A stretch of 5,506 bases of DNA from Bacillota bacterium. GTDB lineage: Bacteria; Bacillota; Clostridia; Peptostreptococcales; Acidaminobacteraceae. This document shows positions 1 to 5,506 of the stretch, piece by piece. The position numbers were made by a program, and so were the translations under genes. Each line of letters starts with the position of its first letter. Within the stretch, counting starts at the first letter, position 1. The stretch lies in assembly GCA_030529205.1 (NCBI GenBank), contig JAUMXJ010000085.1:1-5506 (forward strand), read 5' to 3'. Under the pieces are notes generated by a model, which saw only the letters and a program-made list of their open reading frames with translations, had not been told where the DNA came from and did no database searches.

Positions 1-1483
1 AAATCATGGCACAGCGATCCGCAATGTCCGCACAAAACTCCGTATCATGACCGGTCATCAGGATGGACTTTCCTCTTTTTTTCAGTTCACGCAGAATCTC
101 CGAAAATTCCTTCTTGAAACCGGCATCCAATCCCTTCGTCGGTTCATCCAGCAAGAGAATGTCGGGCTCGTAGAGCAAAATCTTTGCAAGAGCCGCTTTG
201 TGCTGTTCTCCGCCGGAAAGATCATAGGGATGCCTGTCCCATAGATCCTCTATTCCCAAGAACTTGGCAATCTCTTCCGGTTTTTGATTCTTGGAGTTCG
301 AGTATTTCAAGGTGTCATACAAATCTTCCCGCACCGTCTTCTTCAAAAAAAGCAGCTCCGGATTTTGCGGCATGTACCCGATTTTTCCGTCCGTCACAAC
401 CGATCCGCGATGAGGTTTGTATATCCCCGCCAGAATTTTCAGTATCGTACTCTTTCCTACCCCGTTTCCGCCCATCAAGACCAGAATCTCCCCCTTTCCG
501 AGCGAAAGCTGAAACTCTTTTAATGTATCCCTTCCTTCTTCTTTATATCGATACCAAATATTATTTGCATGGACTGCCGGATGATCGTCCGGACATCGGG
601 CTGCGGACTCATGCGTCCACGTACGCACACACGAACGTTGTTCCTGCGATTCACAAACATCACCGAGCCACTGTCTCCCGTCTTTGACGGTGAGCGGTAC
701 ATGTGCTGATTTCCCGTCGCAATCGCTCCAAATCCGAAAGGGCGCCGGCATGGCGTGCAGAAGCGGATGCCTCATATGATGAAGCGAAACGGCAATCTCT
801 TCCGGACTGCCGGACATGAGAATCTTCCCGTCTTCCATCACGACCACCTTGCTCGCGTACGAAAGGACATCATCCGGACGGTGTTCCGTCATGACAATGG
901 TGGTTCCCAATTCTCGATTGATTTTGACCAATGTCTGCAGAAAATCCGATGCGGCGATGGGATCCAAAAAACTTGTCGGCTCATCGAGTACCAATACCTT
1001 CGGCTTCATCACCAGGGCGGATGCGAGATTGAGTTTCTGCATCTGTCCTCCGGAGAGCTCGTTCGTCTTCTTGTGATACCAGGATTCTATGCCGAAGAAG
1101 GACGCCACTTCCGCGACCCGTCTGCGAATTTCCTGATTTGGAATCCCCAGACTCTCGAGGCCGAACGCGAGTTCATGCCAGACTTTGTCCGTCACCACCT
1201 GATTTTCCGGGTTTTGCTGAACATACCCGACATAGCCCGCTTCGATGCGACCGTCTCTCGCATCGAATCCATAATGAATTTCTCCTGCAGACACTCCGTA
1301 CGGAGCAAGAGAAGGCTTTAAATGCCGAAGAAGCGTGGTTTTCCCGCTCCCGGATACACCGCACAGCAGGACAAAGTCCCCTTCACGAACCTCGAGGTTG
1401 ATGTTCTCCAGGGTCTGTTTCTCATTCTTCGGATAGCGAAATCCGAAATGTTCAAGTTGATAAATCAATGTTTCCTTCGCCAT
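1..1483 (-). CDS. ecfA: ECF transporter ATPase, two fused ABC domains (3' end outside window)
   Basis: This is the cytoplasmic energising subunit of an energy-coupling-factor vitamin importer, with both ATPase domains in one chain. The 494 codons in view have no stop, and the C-terminus lies beyond the left edge. Domain 1 (about 5-235) has Walker A GVSGSGKT (42-49), Q-loop QQNPENQ (89-95), signature LSGGQ (143-147), Walker B VLVLDE (163-168) and switch His201. Domain 2 (about 305-494) has Walker A GGNGVGKS (338-345), Q-loop PQNPE (372-376), signature LSGGE (422-426), Walker B ILLLDE (442-447) and His479. Both sites look intact. A linker of about 70 residues, rich in Cys and His, joins them. 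Fused EcfA proteins are usually near 500-560 aa, so little is missing. The ATG at 1483 is preceded by GAGGAG five bases upstream. The gene overlaps the end of ecfT by 19 bp, so the two are probably translationally coupled. The substrate is set by an S component that is not in view. Confidence 0.93.
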   Translation of the reverse strand, partial: MAKETLIYQLEHFGFRYPKNEKQTLENINLEVREGDFVLLCGVSGSGKTTLLRHLKPSLAPYGVSAGEIHYGFDARDGRIEAGYVGYVQQNPENQVVTDKVWHELAFGLESLGIPNQEIRRRVAEVASFFGIESWYHKKTNELSGGQMQKLNLASALVMKPKVLVLDEPTSFLDPIAASDFLQTLVKINRELGTTIVMTEHRPDDVLSYASKVVVMEDGKILMSGSPEEIAVSLHHMRHPLLHAMPAPFRIWSDCDGKSAHVPLTVKDGRQWLGDVCESQEQRSCVRTWTHESAARCPDDHPAVHANNIWYRYKEEGRDTLKEFQLSLGKGEILVLMGGNGVGKSTILKILAGIYKPHRGSVVTDGKIGYMPQNPELLFLKKTVREDLYDTLKYSNSKNQKPEEIAKFLGIEDLWDRHPYDLSGGEQHKAALAKILLYEPDILLLDEPTKGLDAGFKKEFSEILRELKKRGKSILMTGHDTEFCADIADRCAMI

Positions 1484-2421
1484 GCTCTCTCCTCAAAATA
1501 ATGGATCATAATCGGCATAAAACACAGCGCCGTATATATGACCATGGCATACGCTGTGACCGGCATCATCCCGACCGTCCTGATCGTCGGAAAGTACCTC
1601 CAGGAAAAGCCACCCGACGCGATAACAAAAATCAGTACAAAGGCGGAATACAGACAAAAGCCCAACACCCATTTGTCTCTCCGATGGTACTCAAAAATCG
1701 AGTACGCCGTCCGCTTCGGCAGTCCATACCCTCTGCTTTTCATACTGTCCGCCGTATCCACGGCGTTTTCAAGCGCCCATGTCGTCACGATGGAAACCGT
1801 TTTCACCGCTTGCGCCGCTGTTCGAAATATCAAAACAATCCGACCGAAAAATCTTGAAAAGGTACCTGAAGAAGTTTCGGAATTTTTTTCATGTTGAAGC
1901 ATCACGGCATTGGCTTCTCTGACCTCGATGTATTTTCTTTTATACAGCGGAACAAAGCGAAGTGTCATCGAGAGAATCAGGGACATGGCAGGAAGTACGC
2001 GACCGAAGAGATAGACCCATTTATCCGATGTCATGACCTCCGCATAACACATCACCCATATGATCAGCGAGACAATACTCAAAACCGACCCGAGTGCGGC
2101 ATAGATGCTTTCCTCAGTGACCGGATTGCCGTCGTGCAGGTAGAACAGAATGGTAACTCCCTCGTGATGAAAGAACACATTGATGGCGACGGCGAATGCG
2201 GACAGAGGAAGCAAAAAAAGAAACAATCCGCACAGCTCCCGTCCCCCCTTGAGGCTCAAAAAATAAGAGACGGCAGCACAAAACGAAACCCCTTGTACTA
2301 AGGGGTGTGAGACAAGTGCAGCCACTGAAAAAATCAGCAGGAAATACACGAAATTGACCATCGGATGAAACTCCGAAAATGCATTTCTCTTCAAACGGGT
2401 TCCTCTCTTATCACCACTCAT
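1465..2421 (-). CDS. ecfT: ECF transporter transmembrane protein EcfT (CbiQ/EcfT family)
   Basis: This is the membrane scaffold of an ECF importer, which couples ATP hydrolysis by EcfA to a substrate-binding S protein. From the ATG at 2421 it is 318 aa. The N-terminal FHPMVNF motif (about 18-24) is typical of the family. Hydrophobic segments lie near 22-37, 41-56, 64-84, 106-127, 136-158, 251-269 and 283-308. The cytoplasmic coupling region spans about 160-233 and ends in ALENAVDTADSMKSRGYG, which holds the second Ala-x-Arg-Gly-type motif that docks on the ATPase. The first coupling motif looks less canonical (REANAVML, without Arg-Gly). A TTG at 2427 is in frame, but the only Shine-Dalgarno-like bases (AGGT, 2429-2432) sit 7 bases before the ATG and too close to the TTG, so I chose the ATG. 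The gene starts 29 bp after the DUF4430 gene and ends inside ecfA. The family call is firm; the substrate is not readable from this gene. Confidence 0.92.
   Translation of the reverse strand: MSGDKRGTRLKRNAFSEFHPMVNFVYFLLIFSVAALVSHPLVQGVSFCAAVSYFLSLKGGRELCGLFLFLLPLSAFAVAINVFFHHEGVTILFYLHDGNPVTEESIYAALGSVLSIVSLIIWVMCYAEVMTSDKWVYLFGRVLPAMSLILSMTLRFVPLYKRKYIEVREANAVMLQHEKNSETSSGTFSRFFGRIVLIFRTAAQAVKTVSIVTTWALENAVDTADSMKSRGYGLPKRTAYSIFEYHRRDKWVLGFCLYSAFVLIFVIASGGFSWRYFPTIRTVGMMPVTAYAMVIYTALCFMPIMIHYFEERAWRRKH
1489..1494 (-). promoter_or_regulatory. Ribosome binding site of ecfA
   Basis: GAGGAG on the minus strand, five bases before the ATG at 1483. It lies entirely inside the ecfT coding sequence. 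This fixes the ecfA start and fits translational coupling to ecfT. Confidence 0.7.
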
Positions 2422-2450
2422 ATCCAATACCTAAGACGATTGCAAATCGA

Positions 2451-3197
2451 TTACTGCTTCTTCCCACCTGCATCGGAACCGTCGACACGCTCATCAGCAC
2501 CGACATCTCTTCCGAGCTCGCAGGTATAAACCCATTCGACAACATCTCCTTCCTTCAGTTGATACCGACTGCAGCCGTAGTTGGGAAACCAGCCGTTTAC
2601 CCTGTACATCCATCCCGAAAGTTCGCCGCAGTCGAATTCGTACAGATTTCCAATCCCCTCTATGTAGGCACTGTTGTAAAGCGGGGTGTCGACAAACTCC
2701 ATGTGAATGTTATTCTGTTTACAGGTTTTCTGAAGCAAACCGAAGACATTCTCCCCCTCGCGCACGGTCACTTCGTGCGGCTTCAAAATCCACCCGTCAC
2801 GCGGTACAAGCTCTTTTTTTTCAGGATCCAGCCAGTCCTCGTGTTCCAAAATGGATGCGCAGGATATGGAAATGGTACACCGGAACGTCCCGCTTCCAAG
2901 TTCCGCATCTTCGGGATTTACCGGTACAGGCTTCCCATCCGGCACCGAACCGGTTTGAAATTCATCCAAACCGGTCTCCGGATCCAAAACCATTCCTTGT
3001 TTGATGGAGTATTCCCGATCTCCGGTCGACACGACATCCTGTCCCCCCGTCGTGCCGGCACGCTCCGCCTCGTCGACGTGAGAGACATTCCAACCTCTGA
3101 GTCCGGGGGCGTTTCCGCCATACCAGAACGCAAAAAGCAACAGCAGTGTCACTGCCGCAACCGGCATCAACCTTCCGAAGATTTTTTTTCGTTTCAT
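2451..3197 (-). CDS. Envelope DUF4430 protein (transcobalamin beta-domain-like)
   Basis: A 248-residue envelope protein. A basic N-terminus (KRKK) is followed by a hydrophobic segment (about 11-27), which is either an uncleaved membrane anchor or a signal peptide. No lipobox Cys is visible. Residues 36-104 are an acidic, Gly/Pro/Thr-rich linker that looks disordered. A DUF4430 domain fills about 105-229. Its hallmark is GWMYRVNGWFPNYGCSRY (195-212), followed by LKEGDVVEWVYT, and NSAYIEGIGNLYEF (175-188) precedes it. DUF4430 is known as the fold of the C-terminal beta domain of transcobalamin and intrinsic factor, which caps bound cobalamin. Six Cys (107, 113, 159, 190, 209, 226) lie in the domain and none elsewhere. 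The charged tail (230-248) looks flexible. The ATG at 3197 has GGTGGG three bases upstream. The gene lies between a toroid/SLH protein and ecfT, which suggests it hands a ligand to the ECF importer. A corrinoid ligand is an inference; the domain also occurs in proteins of other function. Confidence 0.87.
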   Translation of the reverse strand: MKRKKIFGRLMPVAAVTLLLLFAFWYGGNAPGLRGWNVSHVDEAERAGTTGGQDVVSTGDREYSIKQGMVLDPETGLDEFQTGSVPDGKPVPVNPEDAELGSGTFRCTISISCASILEHEDWLDPEKKELVPRDGWILKPHEVTVREGENVFGLLQKTCKQNNIHMEFVDTPLYNSAYIEGIGNLYEFDCGELSGWMYRVNGWFPNYGCSRYQLKEGDVVEWVYTCELGRDVGADERVDGSDAGGKKQ

Positions 3198-3227
3198 AAG
3201 CCCACCAATCCTGATGTCGCCCGAATC

Positions 3228-4895
3228 CTACGGTTTCCGAATCAGTTCGGCAACGCGTAAGAGGTTGTAAAGCATCCGGGCAATCTCCGCTCTCAACACA
3301 TATCTTGACGGTTCCATGTTCGGTTCGTCAGAATCCAGAATTTGATTGGCATAGCAAAACGCAAGCCCCTCCTGCGCCCTAGGTGAGACATCCGTGTGAT
3401 CCCCGAACCGCGTGATGATTTTGCGAACTTCCGCAATGGTCATCGGTCGATTCAGGCCGCAGAGGTGTGCCGCTCTCATCACCAGGGTGGCAGCCTGTTC
3501 TCGCGTAATCAGATCCGTCGGGCGAAAGGTCACGGCATCAATGCCGTACACCAATTTATAATGGTAAGCGGCACCTACATAGTCGGCATACCAAGCGTTT
3601 GCGGGAACATCATCGAAAGTGGCGTTTTTCTTCGGAAGCAGGCCCAACGCTCTCACGACAACGGTCGCAAACTCCGCACGTGTCATCTCTTTATCGGGAC
3701 TGAACTTTCCGTCGCCGGTTCCGCTGATAATATTGCGTGCAGCCAAGGCGTGAACGGCGTCCCTGTCTCGATGCGACTTCATATCGGAGAACGAGATTTT
3801 GTCATTGATAATCGGGAGAAATCTGACGTCGGGATGCGTTTTACCGAGCTTCCATTCCGTTTGTAGCGGGGATGCGACGTCGCTCATTCGATACAGGGAA
3901 TTTTTCCCCTGTCGTGCTCTCCATACCGCCGCGAGTGTATAGTACCCCTGCTCGGTCGCCATCTGATTGGAGCCGTCTCCGGCATGCACATGAAGGAAGG
4001 AGCCGTCTTTTTGATAGAATGTCAAAATATGCTGAAGCAGGGTATTTCCTTTTTTCACAAATCTGGAATCGTCCGGCTCAAGTCCGAGTTCCAGAATTGC
4101 CACGAGAACCTGTGCGGTCGATTCCAGATTCGTCGTCCTGCCGTCCGCGGAATATCCGCCGTCGACTCTTTGCATATCGGACAAGACAATGAGCGCTCTG
4201 TCGACCGCATCCTTGACAGCCGGTTGATCTTGATACTTGGCGAGTGCCTGAAGCGCCATCGCCGTAATATCCGGATCGGAGATCGCTTTTTGTCCTGTCA
4301 TGCGCTCGCCCGAGAGGCTCCAGCCTCCGTCCGGCAGCTGAAGCGACAGAATCTTATCGATGTACATCTGTCGGTTCGCCTGAATCTCCGCGTTCGGATT
4401 GACAGGAATTTTGTAGTTTCCGCTGTCCAAAGCCAAAAGCGCCCAAATCGGCCCGTTGATTCCCTGTTGAATCGTTTTTTTATAATCCGCCAACGGGAGC
4501 AATAGATTGTAGCCGGAAATGTTTTGGGGATTTACACCGATCGCCGTGAGTGCAAGGATGACCCTGCTGTACTCGGTATACTTCCTCTCGTGAAGATTAC
4601 CGTTTGAACGCTTGAGTACACCCTCCAACGTCTTCCGGTATGATTGCCAATACGAGTCCGGCACAGCATGTCCGCTTCGGGCAAGCCCCAGGATTGCCCA
4701 TTCTCCGCCGATGGAACCGACTTTCGGTTCCTTGACGGTCGACAGGATGTAGTCACCCGTACGGTTCAGCAGTTCCTCGATGCGATCCTCACTATTTCCG
4801 TACACGGAAGCCAAACACAGCAGAAATGCCGTCAAAAACAGGAGCAAACGCCGCAATTGATTCTTGATAAGATACATTTTCAGCATATCTACCAC
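3228..4895 (-). CDS. Secreted alpha/alpha-toroid (prenyltransferase/squalene-cyclase-like repeat) protein with three SLH domains
   Basis: A 555-residue exported protein. The signal peptide has a basic n-region and a hydrophobic core (about 17-31), with likely cleavage near residue 33. Residues 40-330 form an alpha/alpha toroid like that of prenyltransferases, squalene cyclases and the cobalamin-binding alpha domain of intrinsic factor and transcobalamin. The repeat motifs are LQLPDGGWS (185-193) with DPDITAMALQALAKY (207-221), MQRVDGGYS (241-249) with ESTAQVLVAILELG (258-271), and YQKDGSF (294-300) with ATEQGYYTLAAVW (313-325). I see no acidic DxDD cyclase motif or zinc ligands of a farnesyltransferase, so it is probably a binding protein rather than an enzyme. 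Three SLH domains follow (about 367-420, 425-482, 495-552) with wall-polymer-binding motifs TRAE (405-408), TREQ (464-467) and LRAE (534-537). The GTG at 4895 is chosen because GAGGAG lies 8 bases upstream; ATGs at residues 4 and 7 are too far from it. It overlaps the HAD stop by 7 bp. Confidence 0.9.
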   Translation of the reverse strand: MVDMLKMYLIKNQLRRLLLFLTAFLLCLASVYGNSEDRIEELLNRTGDYILSTVKEPKVGSIGGEWAILGLARSGHAVPDSYWQSYRKTLEGVLKRSNGNLHERKYTEYSRVILALTAIGVNPQNISGYNLLLPLADYKKTIQQGINGPIWALLALDSGNYKIPVNPNAEIQANRQMYIDKILSLQLPDGGWSLSGERMTGQKAISDPDITAMALQALAKYQDQPAVKDAVDRALIVLSDMQRVDGGYSADGRTTNLESTAQVLVAILELGLEPDDSRFVKKGNTLLQHILTFYQKDGSFLHVHAGDGSNQMATEQGYYTLAAVWRARQGKNSLYRMSDVASPLQTEWKLGKTHPDVRFLPIINDKISFSDMKSHRDRDAVHALAARNIISGTGDGKFSPDKEMTRAEFATVVVRALGLLPKKNATFDDVPANAWYADYVGAAYHYKLVYGIDAVTFRPTDLITREQAATLVMRAAHLCGLNRPMTIAEVRKIITRFGDHTDVSPRAQEGLAFCYANQILDSDEPNMEPSRYVLRAEIARMLYNLLRVAELIRKP

Positions 4896-5449
4896 GGTCT
4901 GAGCTCCTCGCCTACGACGAAAAACGCCTTTTCCGCCAGCTCCGCCATCGGGTTGTCCGCCCTGGAATCCGAGTAAAACTCCGCTATCTTCACATCTCCC
5001 ATACGCTGCCTCAGAATGATGACCTTTCCTGTGTTATAACAATTCGGGCCGTTGATTTTTCCTGTCTTCATATCGGTATCCGTTCCGATAATATTGGTCA
5101 AACCCAGGCGTTTACACATTTCCGCAACGAGAGGCTCAGGTGAAGCCGAGATGATGATGTCATCCTCTTTCTTCTGATTCATGTAGTACTTCTTGATTTT
5201 ATGCTGGTTCAAATCCCAAAAGCGCGGTATGTCCACTTTGTGATTCATAAAACGCAGATAGATACCGAACTTTTCTTTGAACCATTTGCGATCGCGCCAT
5301 TTGAAAAAGTAAGGGAGAAACATCAACAACTGATACGGAAGAAAGACAATCAGCCAAGGGTATTTTTTCAACGCATAGTAGTAATACCCGTGTGAGCAAT
5401 CTCCATCATAAATGGTGTCATCAAAATCATACGAATTATATTTTTTCAA
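4889..5449 (-). CDS. HAD-IB family phosphatase-like hydrolase
   Basis: A cytoplasmic 186-residue member of the haloacid dehalogenase superfamily, subfamily IB (relatives of phosphoserine phosphatase SerB). All four catalytic motifs are visible: motif I DFDDT (8-12; nucleophile Asp8, acid/base Asp10), motif II SASP (Ser101), motif III Lys142, and motif IV YSDSRADNP (Asp161, Asp165). The hydrophobic, aromatic stretch at 30-51 belongs to the helical cap, which decides substrate. It should therefore be an active Mg-dependent phosphatase, but the substrate is unknown. The start is a TTG preceded by GGAGG at five bases. The frame stays open upstream to the window edge (19 more codons) without any ATG, GTG or TTG, and motif I normally lies at the very N-terminus, so the TTG is preferred. 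It overlaps the next gene by 7 bp, so it shares that operon. A link to corrinoid metabolism is possible but unsupported by the protein itself. Confidence 0.85.
   Translation of the reverse strand: MKKYNSYDFDDTIYDGDCSHGYYYYALKKYPWLIVFLPYQLLMFLPYFFKWRDRKWFKEKFGIYLRFMNHKVDIPRFWDLNQHKIKKYYMNQKKEDDIIISASPEPLVAEMCKRLGLTNIIGTDTDMKTGKINGPNCYNTGKVIILRQRMGDVKIAEFYSDSRADNPMAELAEKAFFVVGEELRPW
4904..4909 (-). promoter_or_regulatory. Ribosome binding site deciding the GTG start of the toroid/SLH gene
   Basis: GAGGAG on the minus strand, eight bases before the GTG at 4893-4895 and inside the end of the HAD gene. The next in-frame ATG would be 17 bases away, so this site favours the GTG. Confidence 0.65.
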
Positions 5450-5506
5450 AACGGCCTCCGATGCATACTTTAATAAGATAAGATACTTTTTCTCTTTTGA
5501 GATACT
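5450..5506 (-). other. AT-rich leader upstream of the operon
   Basis: Apart from the ribosome binding site, this 57-bp stretch is markedly more AT-rich than the genes (AAAGTATCTTATCTTATT on the minus strand). That fits an untranslated leader or promoter region. A TATTAA hexamer at 5470-5475 could be a -10 element, but no -35 match sits at the right distance. A riboswitch or a true promoter, if present, would lie to the right of the window. Confidence 0.35.
5455..5459 (-). promoter_or_regulatory. Ribosome binding site deciding the TTG start of the HAD gene
   Basis: A perfect GGAGG core on the minus strand, five bases before the TTG at 5447-5449. There is no other start codon in frame between here and the window edge. 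Confidence 0.7.

Noticed and set aside
184..687. Plus-strand open frame of 167 codons.
   Set aside because: It is a shadow of the second ATPase domain and linker; the translation has no recognisable domain.
755..1321. Plus-strand open frame of 188 codons.
   Set aside because: It lies opposite the first ATPase domain, whose Walker and signature motifs read cleanly on the minus strand.
3198..3227. Possible terminator or promoter between the toroid and DUF4430 genes.
   Set aside because: Only 30 bp, with no stem-loop followed by a T run and no convincing promoter hexamers; it is filled mainly by the ribosome binding site.
2379..3260. Long open frame on the plus strand (293 codons) opposite the DUF4430 gene.
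   Set aside because: It is antisense to a gene with clear family motifs, its translation is Arg/His/Pro-rich with no domain, and it has no ribosome binding site.
3984..4505. Plus-strand open frame of 173 codons.
   Set aside because: It is antisense to the toroid repeats, with His/Arg-rich shadow composition.
3228..4895. The toroid protein as an active squalene/hopene cyclase or prenyltransferase.
   Set aside because: It is exported and wall-anchored, about half the length of a cyclase in the toroid part, and lacks a visible DxDD motif or zinc-ligand set.
4889..5506. The HAD frame stays open to the right edge, so a longer N-terminus was considered.
   Set aside because: The extra 19 codons are AT-rich leader-like sequence with no start codon, GGAGG sits at ideal spacing before the TTG, and motif I is normally close to the N-terminus.

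Overview
The window suggests an anaerobic or fermentative member of the Bacillota (Clostridia or Tissierellia type, possibly Negativicutes), with roughly balanced GC. The basis is a fused energy-coupling-factor (ECF) ATPase, an EcfT membrane protein, a DUF4430 envelope protein and a secreted protein ending in three S-layer homology (SLH) domains. Species cannot be fixed from the sequence alone.

All five genes are on the minus strand and read from right to left with almost no space between them, so they are probably one operon. In transcription order they are: a HAD-IB phosphatase-like protein (4889-5449, TTG start); a secreted alpha/alpha-toroid protein with three C-terminal SLH domains (3228-4895, GTG start, overlapping the HAD gene by 7 bp); a DUF4430 protein with an N-terminal membrane segment (2451-3197); an EcfT-type transmembrane protein (1465-2421); and a fused two-domain ECF ATPase (1-1483), which starts inside the ecfT 3' end and runs off the left edge. 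The 57 bp at the right edge are AT-rich leader sequence. There is no RNA gene, mobile element, CRISPR array or gene-free stretch over 300 bp.

The most interesting feature is the pairing of the two envelope proteins. In animal intrinsic factor and transcobalamin, an alpha/alpha barrel and a DUF4430-like beta domain form one two-domain cobalamin carrier. Here the same two folds are encoded as adjacent separate genes, one apparently held to the cell wall by SLH domains and the other to the membrane by an N-terminal segment, directly upstream of an ECF energising module (T plus A-A). The reading I favour is a surface-anchored, split transcobalamin-like corrinoid capture system that feeds an ECF importer. 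The substrate is inferred from fold and gene context, not shown by the sequence. No substrate-binding S component is visible; it may lie beyond the left edge, upstream, or elsewhere in the genome.
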